Counted from the first letter of the stretch, positions 7,988-15,986 are shown. The stretch: DNA of 35,085 nt from Tardiphaga robiniae (GCF_013359755.1 NZ_JABMCJ010000053.1:1-35085), one strand, 5' to 3'. Translations and numbers: made by a program. Notes: generated by a model from the letters alone, not told the origin.

Positions 7988-9160
7988 CTACGCCGCGATC
8001 AGCTGATACTCGTCGCGCGCATTCGCCTGTTCGGCCAGTTCATCGCAGAACACCCGCGCTTCCTCGCGGGCCGATTCCGTTGCGAAACGCCGCAGCAGGA
8101 TCAACAGCGGCTCGGACGCCGCCTCGTCGGTCTCACACACCGTCAACACGCGCTCGACCATGCGACGGCGCAGCCGCACCGCGCCGCCGACAGAGCCGAT
8201 GAAACCGATTTCGTTGCGCGCAGCCAGCGCGGCGCGGAAGGCAGGGAATGTCGACTCCGGCAGGCCTGCGCGGGCAAGCAATGCGTTCAGCCCGGCACCG
8301 ACGCCGTCATAGACCAGCGCGGCCACGCGGCTCTGCGGCAGGCCGGACAGCTCCACCAGCGCCTGGTCGAACAGGTCGAGATTGCCCGACAGCAGGGCAC
8401 GGAGGATCAGGCCGACGGTCAGTTGCCCGGCTTCGCGCAGGTGATGGACGAGATCGCGCATCTCGTCGCCGCGCGAACGCGACGCAATATTGACCGTGGA
8501 GCGCGCCATCGCCTCGTCGGCAATGCGCTCGGCACGATCCGGCGACAGCCAGTTACGCGCAACGACAAAGCGGGTCAGTGTTTCGGAGAGCTTGGCCACC
8601 AGTGCGAGGCGCGTCGTCGCCGGCAGGTCGCTAAGGGCCAGCATCGCTTCGCGGATGGCGGCGAGATGACCGTGACGCTCGACGATACGATCCCAGGAGA
8701 ATTGCGCCAGTTCGGCATACGGATTTTCAATGAGTTCGAGCGCCGCAGCGGCAGAGCCGACTTCGGCAATGGCGGCGCAGATCGAAATCGGCAGATTGAT
8801 GCGGCGCGCGACCGCGCATTGCAGTTCGCTGTTCCCCGTCGCGACGATGTCGACCAGATCGGCATCGATCAGCAGCGGCGAATGTTCGAGCACTGGAAGC
8901 GACACACAGGGCTGATCCACCGACAGCGCCTGCACGATGGCCGGGGGCGCCGACGGCGCGCGGGCAAAAACCTGCGCCATGGCCTGGCGCACCAGCGGCG
9001 ATGCGTCATCGAGCAGCATCAGCAGCGCGCCTTCGGCGGCGGCACGGTCGTCGTCTGAAAGGTCAGAAAAAATCCAGGCCCGCGCCAAAGAGCGCGTTGC
9101 CTCTGCCCGCTCGCTGGCTGGAGCGGTCCGTACCCAACTGATGAACTGCCGAACAATCAT
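7988..9160 (-). CDS. DUF2336 family protein (HEAT-like helical repeats)
   Basis: A 390-residue, almost wholly helical soluble protein without signal peptide or membrane segments. Repeated helix pairs with regular LL/A spacing (ALLMLLDDASPLVRQAMAQ, then PPAIVQALS) are typical of HEAT-like repeats and of the DUF2336 family of alphaproteobacteria. The role is not established. It is encoded convergent to the receiver/HPt pair and divergent from nothing close, and DUF2336 genes are often near two-component genes; a scaffold or regulatory role in signalling is inference. The ATG at 9160 begins the repeat region with no extra leader. A CtrA-like box lies 74 bases upstream. Confidence 0.85.
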   Translation of the reverse strand: MIVRQFISWVRTAPASERAEATRSLARAWIFSDLSDDDRAAAEGALLMLLDDASPLVRQAMAQVFARAPSAPPAIVQALSVDQPCVSLPVLEHSPLLIDADLVDIVATGNSELQCAVARRINLPISICAAIAEVGSAAAALELIENPYAELAQFSWDRIVERHGHLAAIREAMLALSDLPATTRLALVAKLSETLTRFVVARNWLSPDRAERIADEAMARSTVNIASRSRGDEMRDLVHHLREAGQLTVGLILRALLSGNLDLFDQALVELSGLPQSRVAALVYDGVGAGLNALLARAGLPESTFPAFRAALAARNEIGFIGSVGGAVRLRRRMVERVLTVCETDEAASEPLLILLRRFATESAREEARVFCDELAEQANARDEYQLIAA

Positions 9161-9233
9161 GGTTCTGCCAGCCTACGCAACAAGATCAACACCGAAACGC
9201 GATGCCACTGTCAGAGAAAATAAACCATCCCAC

Positions 9234-9248
9234 TTAACAAACGGTTCA
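9234..9248. promoter_or_regulatory. Near-consensus CtrA box before DUF2336 gene
   Basis: TTAA-N7-TTCA at 9234-9248, one base off TTAA-N7-TTAA, 74 bases before the DUF2336 start. A further TTAA occurs at about 9279-9282. An AAGCTT-centred palindrome (CCATAAGCTTATGG) lies at 9248-9261. Confidence 0.35.
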
Positions 9249-9333
9249 CCATAAGCTTATGGGTTTGTTGAGGTTTTATTAAGGGATCGGACACGCGGGG
9301 AAATCTGTGGCTCCCGGTGAATATCACACATCC

Positions 9334-9450
9334 CGCCTCATCCTGAGGAGCGCGCCCTTGCGCGCGTCTCGAAGGATGGCCGCTAGCGGCGATGCCTGCC
9401 AACCGCTCATGGTTCGAGACGGCGCTGCGCGCCTCCTCACCATGAGGGGA
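9334..9450. repeat. REP-type element, CCTCATCCTGAGGAGC family
   Basis: A second palindromic family. CCTCATCCTGAGGAGCGCGC at the left is matched by an inverted copy at the right (GCGCGCCTCCTCACCATGAGG), with GTCTCGAA/TTCGAGAC arms between. It ends six bases before the stop of the transglycosylase gene, on the minus strand. Confidence 0.88.
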
Positions 9451-9455
9451 CGGAG

Positions 9456-10445
9456 CTAACTACTAAAAGTCCCGGCGCGATCGCTGAACAGATCGAGCGG
9501 CTTGGGCACGCCGACTTCAGGTGCCTTCGGCAGCGACGTGGACGTCAGTGACGTGCGGTTGCCCCACAATTCCTGTACGGCCGGCGACACAGGTTGCGCA
9601 CGATCACCGCCCTGGAACAGCGACCGGAAAATCGGCTGTTCCTGCACGGCCGTCGACGACTGATCGGATGCAAAGCTTGCGACCTGCGCCGTGCTCAGAT
9701 CCGGGAAGCGCGACAGGAACGTCGCATTGCTGGACGGCGTCAGTGGCGAGACTGCCTGCGCCGTCACCACACCCGCGGATGCCATCGCCGTCCGCGTCGC
9801 CGTGGAATTCGCAGCACTGTCATAGCGCGCCGACAGCACCGAATAGACCTGAGACACGCTGCGCGCGCTGCCGCTCTGATCGTAGAAGATTGGCCGGTTC
9901 GCTGCGGCGGCATTCGGAAACAGTGCAGCGCCCGATGCGCTCGGATTGTTCGCCGCATTGTTGATCAGCTTGGAGGCGCCGCTGACGCCCATGAAATGCG
10001 CCATGTATAGTTCGGAGTCGCTGGGACGGCGCCCGATCTCGCCAGTGAGCTTGAAACTGTTGGACTGCGTCAGCACGCCGGCCATCGCTGAACTCGCGAC
10101 GGGATCGTCACGCAGTTTCAGGATCTCAGCCTTCGCAGCCGGATCGCTCACCGAATAACTTCCCGACGGCGACTTGGTGATGGCGTCGGCATATTTGCCG
10201 TAGCCGAGCTGCGTGCCGGCTTCCTTCACAGTGCCGAGCCAGGTCTGCTCGATGAACTGGAACAGGCCCTTGGCCGAGGATGTCGAAGCCGTGGCCGTGG
10301 GATTGAAATTGGATTCCATCTTGGCGGTGGCGAGCAGATATTCGAAGCTCGTGCCCGTGGTGCCGGCAGCATTCTTGATCGCGCCGGTCACCTGACTGCG
10401 CGTTGACGAGAGTGCTGATGCGAGGTTGGTCGCGTCGACCGCCAT
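9456..10445 (-). CDS. SLT-domain lytic transglycosylase, no signal peptide
   Basis: A 329-residue protein whose first 170 residues form a lysozyme-like SLT transglycosylase domain: catalytic Glu44 in KMESNFNP, then AKGLFQFIEQTW and the later MAHFMG. Such enzymes cleave peptidoglycan glycan strands. No Sec or Tat signal is visible: the N-terminus (MAVDATNLASALSSTRSQVTG) resembles flagellar hook or filament proteins. Export by a flagellar or other dedicated system is therefore one possibility. The C-terminal half is Ser/Ala-rich and disordered. The start follows a GGGGC box. It is divergent from the 231-residue gene, sharing a 227-base control region. Motility or envelope remodelling is likely, but unproven. 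Confidence 0.82.
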   Translation of the reverse strand: MAVDATNLASALSSTRSQVTGAIKNAAGTTGTSFEYLLATAKMESNFNPTATASTSSAKGLFQFIEQTWLGTVKEAGTQLGYGKYADAITKSPSGSYSVSDPAAKAEILKLRDDPVASSAMAGVLTQSNSFKLTGEIGRRPSDSELYMAHFMGVSGASKLINNAANNPSASGAALFPNAAAANRPIFYDQSGSARSVSQVYSVLSARYDSAANSTATRTAMASAGVVTAQAVSPLTPSSNATFLSRFPDLSTAQVASFASDQSSTAVQEQPIFRSLFQGGDRAQPVSPAVQELWGNRTSLTSTSLPKAPEVGVPKPLDLFSDRAGTFSS

Positions 10446-10534
10446 AGTGTGGTGCCCCGCTGCCGCGACATGACCACCGGGAATCGTGCCCTGTCAGCCG
10501 TGCGGAAGCCGCGGACACAGTGGGACATTCATGG

Positions 10535-10549
10535 TTAACGAAACGCTAA
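10535..10549. promoter_or_regulatory. Near-consensus CtrA box in divergent promoter
   Basis: TTAA-N7-CTAA, one mismatch from the CtrA consensus, between the divergent transglycosylase and 231-residue genes. It is 90 bases from the former start and 124 from the latter. A further TTAAC follows at about 10602. Confidence 0.42.
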
Positions 10550-10672
10550 GGCGGTTTTGGCGCCCAACACCTCCATCCTTGGTTGCATATTTTACAGAGC
10601 ATTAACGCGAGAGTGTTTCCGTATGTGTCTGACGGAGCTTCGCTCCCGTCGGTAACGGGAATGGAGATCACG

Positions 10673-11368
10673 ATGGTTGCGGTCCCAAATGGCGCAAACG
10701 CGAATTCGACGTCGACCCAACCGTGGGACAAAGCGGCCCCCGCTGCCGTTGCGCCCGCCAAGCCATCCGTCTCATCCGACAAGCCTGCATCTGCGCCGGC
10801 AGCCCCTGCCGCCTTTGTATCGCTGTCGGACCGCGCCAAGGCGATCATCGAAAAGGCCAAGGCCGATCAGGCCGCGACCGAAGGGCTCACCGATACATTC
10901 GACGAAATGCTGACGAAGCGAACCGACGCCCTGGCCGACCGCCTCTCCAAAGCGTTCGAGAAAATGAACATCCCGCCGGAATATGCGACGCATATGAAGG
11001 TCGACAAATTCGGCAACGTGACTGCCGAAGGCCCCTGGAAGGCCAAGATCGAGAAGATGTTCAGCGACGATCCGGCGCTTGCCAAGGAGATGAAGGAAGT
11101 CTCGGGCCTGAATGCCCTGAAGGCGGCGCAAGCTTCGCTCGATCTCTATAACGAGCAGAAGAAATCGACCAATAGCGAAGCGAAACAGGCGGAAGCCTGG
11201 AAGAACTACAATATCCGTTCGATGAACATCCAGACCCTGTCTGGCGTCATGACCATGAAGGACGGCCAGCTCCGGTCGGCGGCCGTCGATTACATGGACA
11301 TGATCGCCGATCCGACCGGCATCAGCGCCGCCACGTCCCGGCAGGACTTCGCCAACCGGCTGGCGTGA
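10673..11368 (+). CDS. Uncharacterised protein with Ala/Pro-rich N-terminus
   Basis: A 231-residue protein I do not recognise. Residues 1-65 are low complexity (Ala, Pro, Ser, Lys); the rest is helical and charged, with the pattern DRAKAIIEKAKADQ and a C-terminal block around SLDLYNEQKKSTNSE. No signal peptide or membrane segment is seen. I start at 10673 because GGAGA is six bases before it; the ATG at 10661 overlaps that site, and the still longer frame begins in poor sequence. Divergent to the transglycosylase gene and close to the receiver/HPt group, it may act with them or in flagellar assembly, but this is only context. The C-terminus converges on hisI (18-base gap). Confidence 0.75.
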   Translation: MVAVPNGANANSTSTQPWDKAAPAAVAPAKPSVSSDKPASAPAAPAAFVSLSDRAKAIIEKAKADQAATEGLTDTFDEMLTKRTDALADRLSKAFEKMNIPPEYATHMKVDKFGNVTAEGPWKAKIEKMFSDDPALAKEMKEVSGLNALKAAQASLDLYNEQKKSTNSEAKQAEAWKNYNIRSMNIQTLSGVMTMKDGQLRSAAVDYMDMIADPTGISAATSRQDFANRLA

Positions 11369-11386
11369 CCTGAGATCAGAGCCAGT

Positions 11387-11827
11387 TCAGCTTCCGTAGA
11401 CCGACACCGGATCGAACACCTTGTCCGCATCGATGAACGAGACCTTCGCTGCCCCAGCCTCGCCCTTGGTGATCGCGCGGTAGAAACATGAGCGACGGCC
11501 GGTGTGGCAGGCGGCGCCGCCGATCTGCTCGACCTTGATCCAGATTGCATCCTGATCGCAATCCATCCGCATCTCGACCACGCGCTGGGTCTTGCCCGAG
11601 CTCTCGCCCTTGCGCCATAGCGCCTTGCGCGAACGGCTGTAATACCAGGCATCGCCGGTTTCGATAGTGTTGCGCAGCGCCTCTTCATTCATATGCGCCA
11701 CCATCAGCACGTCGCCATTCGCCACGTCGGTCGTCACGACGGTAACGAGACCGGCAGCGTCGAATTTCGGCGTGAGCACGAGGCCTTCTTCGAGATCATG
11801 GCTGTGCGCGTGCGATGTATTGGACAC
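11387..11827 (-). CDS. hisI: Phosphoribosyl-AMP cyclohydrolase
   Basis: Opens the adenine ring of phosphoribosyl-AMP in histidine synthesis. The 146 residues contain the Mg/Zn-binding block DCDQDAIW (residues 89-96) and the ACHTGRRSCFYR block (about 106-117) with Cys107 and Cys114, all characteristic of HisI. No HisE domain follows, so it is the monofunctional form. I use the GTG at 11827, with a GAGAGA box eight bases upstream; an ATG at 11896 would add a non-conserved 23-residue leader. The gene lies directly downstream of folE on the minus strand (about 100 bases), as in related genomes, and converges with the 231-residue gene. Confidence 0.95.
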   Translation of the reverse strand: MSNTSHAHSHDLEEGLVLTPKFDAAGLVTVVTTDVANGDVLMVAHMNEEALRNTIETGDAWYYSRSRKALWRKGESSGKTQRVVEMRMDCDQDAIWIKVEQIGGAACHTGRRSCFYRAITKGEAGAAKVSFIDADKVFDPVSVYGS

Positions 11828-11930
11828 GGGAAAATCTCTCGCTGTGGTCGTCAAACGAAAATCGGGCGCCTGATGCGCCCGACACTCTAGCAGCAAATCA
11901 CGATCGTCGCGCGATCAGCGCGACGTGGGT

Positions 11931-12638
11931 TTAGCGCGACATGGACTGGATCATCGACATGAACCGCGCCTGCTCGGCAGGATTGTCGCGGAAATTGCCG
12001 GTGAAACGCGTGGTGAAAGTGCGTGAGCCTTCCTTGCGGATGCCGCGGGCCGACATGCAGGTGTGCTCAGCCTCGACCATCACGGCAACGCCGCGCGGCT
12101 TCAGCACTTCATCGACCGCGGCAGCCAGCTGCGCGGTCAGATGCTCCTGGGTCTGCAGCCGATGGCCGAAGATATCCACCAGACGCGCCAGCTTGGAAAG
12201 ACCCACGACGCGCTCCACCGGCGTATAGGCAATATGCGCCTTGCCGTAGAACGGCATCATGTGATGCTCGCAATGGGAGACGAAGGCCATGTCGCGGATC
12301 AGCACGAAATCATCATAGCCCGCGGTCTCGCCGAAGGTCCGGTTCAGGACCTCGGCCGGGCACTGATGATACCCCTGGAATAGCTCATCATAGGCCTCGA
12401 CCACGCGCCGCGGGGTGTCCATGAGGCCTTCGCGCTGCGGATTCTCGCCGATATAGGCGAGCAAAGTCTGCACGGCCTGCTCTGCCTCGGCGCGCGAGGG
12501 CCGCAGCTGGTCGGGATTTACCGCCGCAGCCAGAAATTCGGCGGGATCGAGCTCCGCCGGCCGGAATTCCTGCACTTTGCTCTCGGTCGGCTTGCCATCC
12601 GGGGATTTGCCGCGAAGCGGCTTGATCACAGCGTCCAT
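11931..12638 (-). CDS. folE: GTP cyclohydrolase I
   Basis: Converts GTP to 7,8-dihydroneopterin triphosphate, the first step of folate synthesis (and of queuosine or preQ0 precursors). The 235 residues match the family: zinc ligands Cys123 and His126 in [13 protein letters not shown] and Cys194 in [10 protein letters not shown], spaced as in the E. coli enzyme (71 residues between the Cys). The catalytic RTFTTRFTG end is present. The first 45 residues are an extra leader. The gene is followed by hisI on the same strand. The upstream 480 bases hold no gene on this strand, so its promoter should lie at about 12640-12850. Cytoplasmic homodecamer. Confidence 0.96.
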   Translation of the reverse strand: MDAVIKPLRGKSPDGKPTESKVQEFRPAELDPAEFLAAAVNPDQLRPSRAEAEQAVQTLLAYIGENPQREGLMDTPRRVVEAYDELFQGYHQCPAEVLNRTFGETAGYDDFVLIRDMAFVSHCEHHMMPFYGKAHIAYTPVERVVGLSKLARLVDIFGHRLQTQEHLTAQLAAAVDEVLKPRGVAVMVEAEHTCMSARGIRKEGSRTFTTRFTGNFRDNPAEQARFMSMIQSMSR

Positions 12639-13125
12639 CTTTACTCCGTTCGACCGGCCCCACGGGAGGCCGGAGTGTCACCGGGCAGACGGGGCGGCAA
12701 GGCCGCCGGACGCCTGAGTCCGTCAATAAAACATCGTCTTGCGACAATAACACCGAGGCCGCCGAACTGAATTCTCAAATTCCGGCGATCTGGAGAACGC
12801 CCGGCGCTCTGTTCGCCGGGCTCCGCCCTATATAGTGGACCATTACGACTGTTGCCAGCCATCAGGCTACCCACTCATCACATTTAAATCGTTGGTCTTT
12901 TTCCTATTATTCCCAGCACGCGATTCAAGGGCAATGCGGGCAGTTCCCATGTGAGCCTAGGGTGATGACCCGATACTTCAGAACGGCGCGGAGAAACAAT
13001 CTTGGCAGCGCGCATCGCGTCAAACAGCTCCCCGCGCGACTCTTATGGAGGACGCAGGTTCGGAGGGAGATGCCAGAAACAGCGCGAACGATCCGTAACC
13101 TAGGCATTGGTTGGAGGAAAAGGCG
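12639..13125. other. Intergenic region between folE and basic-protein gene
   Basis: A 487-base stretch without a convincing gene. It carries GC-rich hairpins near folE (CCGGCCCCACGGGAGGCCGG at 12655-12674, and CCCGGCGCTC...GCCGGGCTCC at about 12799-12828), followed by AT-rich DNA at about 12870-12920 that fits a promoter region for either strand. Open frames at 12962-13162 and 12925-13200 have no family resemblance and overlap the real gene. Confidence 0.5.
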
Positions 13126-13656
13126 ATGGCGGCATCCTGCAAGTATGAAATCAGCATTCTGAAACACGACGAGCAAGAAATCGTTCTTGCTACTCATCAT
13201 CCCGCCATCGGCAAATTAACGCGCGACAAGCTGGAGAGCCTTCGTTCGAGGCTACGGGATTTTCATGGCAAGGAGCACACCCTAGCGCGGCATCGACAGC
13301 GCGAAGCAAGAGGAAAAGCCGAACCGAGGGGCAGCAGCTTTTCGGGAACAGCCGAGCATGCAACTCAGCGCAAGCAAGTCTTCGTTGCTGCTATAAAACG
13401 CGTTAGCAAGGAGCTGAAGCGCCTGCAGAACTTCGAAGCAAAAAAGGAACTCGGAGAGACCGCCAGGCGCGCATTGGCCCTGCGACGGGCACAGCAATTC
13501 TCTCGACCGCAGAATGATCTTCGCCCTGGTGAAGGAATGCGCTCCATCCCGAGCCGGCGCCGGAATATCAAGATTCCTCCTTCACGGATTGGGAGGGTGT
13601 CGCAGGCGAACAAGCGCGCGCAGGCTCGGCGCGACGTCAGCCGCGGAAGCGATTAA
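13126..13656 (+). CDS. Basic coiled protein of unknown function, accessory type
   Basis: A 176-residue, strongly basic, helical protein. The N-terminus CKYEISILKHDEQEIVLATHHP leads to a long helical region with many Arg, Lys and Glu (RHRQREARGKAEPRGSSFSG) and a second helix block AAIKRVSKELKRLQN. The C-terminal 50 residues are rich in Arg. It has GGAGGAAA immediately upstream of the ATG at 13126. The pattern (THHP, LARHRQREARGKA, KQVFVAAIKRV) matches a family of hypothetical proteins I associate with Rhizobiales plasmids and islands, from memory. The role is unknown; a nucleic-acid-binding function is plausible from charge only. Confidence 0.78.
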   Translation: MAASCKYEISILKHDEQEIVLATHHPAIGKLTRDKLESLRSRLRDFHGKEHTLARHRQREARGKAEPRGSSFSGTAEHATQRKQVFVAAIKRVSKELKRLQNFEAKKELGETARRALALRRAQQFSRPQNDLRPGEGMRSIPSRRRNIKIPPSRIGRVSQANKRAQARRDVSRGSD

Positions 13657-13995
13657 GCGGCGCGGAGGGATACGGAATTCTTTTTGTCTGTCTCAAGGAG
13701 GAGCGCCGGCTGATCGAAGATCATCGAGGCTTTAGATCTGTTGCCCTCACGGATCGCATGTGACCCGATCGGCGCGCCTTCCTTCTGAAGATGTTGGGCG
13801 GCCGCTAGAGTGTCCCTACATGAGGGAGACGGCTGCGACCTGCAAAATCCGTGCGTCGCCAAAAACATAACTGCTCACAGACCATTGAAACTGCTGATCT
13901 TTTATTTCATGGAATGGACGCTATATAGAGTCCAGTTCCTCGCGCGCCAAAGACGTGATCCCGGTGACCGATGGTACAGTTAAGGTCCGAACCAG
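13657..13995. other. Intergenic region before the Fe-S scaffold gene
   Basis: A 339-base region without a sure gene. A 71-residue minus-strand frame (13653-13868) overlaps the previous stop and reads SHAIREGNRSKASMIFDQP..., which looks protein-like, but it has no ribosome-binding site and I cannot place it. Promoter-like AT-rich DNA lies at about 13890-13930 (TATATAGAG at 13922). Confidence 0.45.
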
Positions 13996-14460
13996 ATGCT
14001 GAACGACATCTATAACAAGCGCATCATCGAGCTCGCCGGTAACATTCCCCGGCTGGGCCGCCTCCCTGCCCCCGATGCGTCAGCCACCGCCCATTCCAAG
14101 CTTTGCGGATCGACCGTCAAGATCGATCTCATGATGGATGCCGATGTGGTCACCGACTTCGCCCATGACGTGAAGGCCTGCGCCCTCGGCCAGGCCTCGT
14201 CGTCGATCATGGCGCGTCATGTGGTGGGCTCGACCGCCGGAGAATTGCGTGCGCTGCGCGAGACCGTGCGCAAGATGCTGAAGGAAAACGGCGCACCGCC
14301 ATCGGATGGAAAGTGGGCAGATATCGCCCTGCTCGAACCGGTCCGCGACTACAAGGCGCGCCATGCCTCGACGCTTCTCACATTCGATGCGGTCGTGGAC
14401 GCCATCGGGCAGATTGAAGCCAAGTCAAACACCGGAGCTAGCCAGCCGACGCCGGCATAA
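13996..14460 (+). CDS. NifU/IscU-like iron-sulfur scaffold protein, third Cys replaced
   Basis: A 154-residue protein of the NifU N-terminal/IscU fold, likely a relative of Fe-S cluster scaffolds. Two of the three classical ligands are present: Cys37 in KLCGST and Cys62 in ACALGQAS. The third, normally Cys in the RxxCA-type region near residue 123, is His here (YKARHASTLL). Known homologues in Rhizobiales share this His variant as far as I recall. Cluster binding or transfer may therefore differ from IscU. It is not in an isc or suf operon; yidD lies 1.2 kb on, on the same strand. No strong ribosome-binding site is visible. Confidence 0.85.
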   Translation: MLNDIYNKRIIELAGNIPRLGRLPAPDASATAHSKLCGSTVKIDLMMDADVVTDFAHDVKACALGQASSSIMARHVVGSTAGELRALRETVRKMLKENGAPPSDGKWADIALLEPVRDYKARHASTLLTFDAVVDAIGQIEAKSNTGASQPTPA

Positions 14461-14471
14461 CGCCAGCGCGG

Positions 14472-15419
14472 CTATTTCCCTGACGGTGCCGATGCGACGC
14501 CGCCAGTCGGCACCGAAGCCTCGGCCGTCTTGGTCGACTTCGTCGAAGACACGACCGGCGCCGAAGCAACCGGGGTGTTTTCATTCTCCGGCCCGCTCAC
14601 GAAACGATCCTGTACCGACTTCGGCACCAGTGATGCAACCGGCGCCTGCTGCTCGCGAGGCTCGGGCAACACATCACCGACACTATGGCTGGTGACCAGA
14701 TTGGTCAGCTTCAACTCGGCTTCCGTAAGCCGATGTAGATCGTCCCACGGCGGCACGCTGAGCGACAATGACAAGAGATCGCCAGTGCCTCCCATGTCGA
14801 AGGTGTATTTGGCGAGACGGCCGATATCCCGCTCGACGATCATCAGATCATTTGCCGTATAGCTCGCAGCCTTCGGGTCGTCGGCGCGGTCGCCCATCCA
14901 GATCTGATGGACGCGCACCAGGGATTCCTCGGCCACATACCGGGTCTTGCCCGCCAGCAGCAGAAAAACGCACATGGATTCGCAATAGGCCTGCGGCACG
15001 ACCGCCGGCTTCATGACGCCCGAGGACGATTGCAGGTCGACCGTGATACCGACTGTGGTGCGCAGACCAAGCTTGCGCCAGCGCCGGCCCATGGTGATGG
15101 CGTCATTGACCGAGCCGCCGCTGGAATCCAGCACCACTGTCGCGTCAGTCAGATCGCGGCCTTTGGAAAACTCGTCGAAATCCCTGACGGTGTCGCCGGT
15201 GACAATCCCCACCGCGCCGATCCAGCCACGGCAATTCGGCTCGCAGGCCACCCAGGTGAAGCGCATCGGGAGTTTGCGTTCTTCGAGAACGGCTGCAGCT
15301 TGGGCAGAGGACACGGCCGAAGCCAGCAGGCCCGCCGCGAGTCCGGGAAGAACGATGCAAAAGGCCGCGGCGCGAAACAGCGCCGAACTACCTGATCGAA
15401 GCGACCTCATACGTCCCAA
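14472..15419 (-). CDS. Periplasmic ClpP-fold serine protease-like protein
   Basis: A 315-residue exported protein. A signal sequence (hydrophobic 14-42, ending SAQA-AA) is followed by a domain of about 45-240 with the crotonase/ClpP pattern: VVLDSSGGSVNDAI (oxyanion Gly-Gly, 101-102), putative nucleophile Ser148 in YCESMCVFLLLAG and His171 in VRVHQIW. Cys146 and Cys150 flank the serine. The tail (about 250-315) is Pro/Ser/Thr-rich and disordered. Similar exported ClpP-like proteins occur in Rhizobiales with no known substrate. It is encoded divergently from yidD, sharing a 228-base region. The ATG at 15419 gives the longest form; M4 is an alternative. Confidence 0.8.
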   Translation of the reverse strand: MGRMRSLRSGSSALFRAAAFCIVLPGLAAGLLASAVSSAQAAAVLEERKLPMRFTWVACEPNCRGWIGAVGIVTGDTVRDFDEFSKGRDLTDATVVLDSSGGSVNDAITMGRRWRKLGLRTTVGITVDLQSSSGVMKPAVVPQAYCESMCVFLLLAGKTRYVAEESLVRVHQIWMGDRADDPKAASYTANDLMIVERDIGRLAKYTFDMGGTGDLLSLSLSVPPWDDLHRLTEAELKLTNLVTSHSVGDVLPEPREQQAPVASLVPKSVQDRFVSGPENENTPVASAPVVSSTKSTKTAEASVPTGGVASAPSGK

Positions 15420-15550
15420 GTCGGTTCCTTCCCCGCACTCTCATGAGCAATGGCAACGGCCCCAAACAACGCTCATGATTCTGTCACACGGGCGTTAAGT
15501 GAAAACCTAACGAGCTTCGCCGCAGCGTCCAGTTACTTTTGCTGCACTGC

Positions 15551-15625
15551 ATGCAATAAATTGGCAGGTGTGTCTCCAATGCATAAGTAGATAGGTTCCA
15601 TGCAAAGGAACCGGGCAAAACCCGG
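15551..15625 (+). ncRNA. Structured leader upstream of yidD
   Basis: Three consecutive possible stems: ATGCA/TGCAT arms with TTGG/CCAA inside (15551-15583), GGTTCC/GGAACC (15594-15612) and CCGGG/CCCGG (15611-15625). The second and third share two bases, so they would compete. The block ends about 22 bases before the yidD start. I do not recognise a named riboswitch; this is an unnamed structured leader, recorded on pairing alone. Confidence 0.35.
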
Positions 15626-15647
15626 CTGATCTGATAGCAATCCGACC

Positions 15648-15986
15648 ATGAAACATTCATCCATGTGCCCGAACTGCGTCGGTACTATTCAACGGCTGCC
15701 GCGCAATGCCGGTCGCGGCATGATCTGGATATACCGCCACACGCTGTCTCCGCTGGTCGGCTACAATTGCCGGCACCTGCCAACCTGTTCGGTCTATGGC
15801 GACGAAGCGATCGAGCGCTACGGATTGTGGGCCGGCGGCTGGATGACACTGGCCCGACTGCTCCGCTGCCAGCCATGGGGCACGTCGGGTATCGACAACG
15901 TGCCGGTCAAGCTGTCGCCCGATGCCCGTTGGTACACACCGTGGCGCTACGCGCGCTGGCGCGGTGTCAATGACAGCGCAAACTAG
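15648..15986 (+). CDS. yidD: Membrane protein insertion efficiency factor YidD
   Basis: A 112-residue form of YidD. The conserved core is unmistakable: YRHTLSPLVGYNCRHLPTCS, then VYGDEAIERYGL and LLRCQPWG. YidD is thought to lie at the cytoplasmic face and aid YidC-dependent insertion of inner-membrane proteins. The N-terminal 25 residues, including a CPNC motif, are an extension seen in relatives. It is not next to rnpA or yidC; instead it stands near the NifU-like gene and thrS. No ribosome-binding site is clear, and the ATG at 15663 is a possible alternative start. The last four bases overlap the end of the convergent DUF3574 gene. Confidence 0.93.
   Translation: MKHSSMCPNCVGTIQRLPRNAGRGMIWIYRHTLSPLVGYNCRHLPTCSVYGDEAIERYGLWAGGWMTLARLLRCQPWGTSGIDNVPVKLSPDARWYTPWRYARWRGVNDSAN

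Noticed and set aside
12962-13200. Open frames on both strands just before the basic-protein gene
   Set aside because: Overlap the supported gene and its ribosome-binding site; no family resemblance.
13653-13868. A 71-residue minus-strand frame
   Set aside because: Looks protein-like at its end but has no ribosome-binding site and no recognised family; kept only as a possible remnant.
15551-15625. Known riboswitch class (for example SAM-II) before yidD
   Set aside because: The stems do not match any class I can recall and yidD is not a usual target, so only an unnamed structure is recorded.
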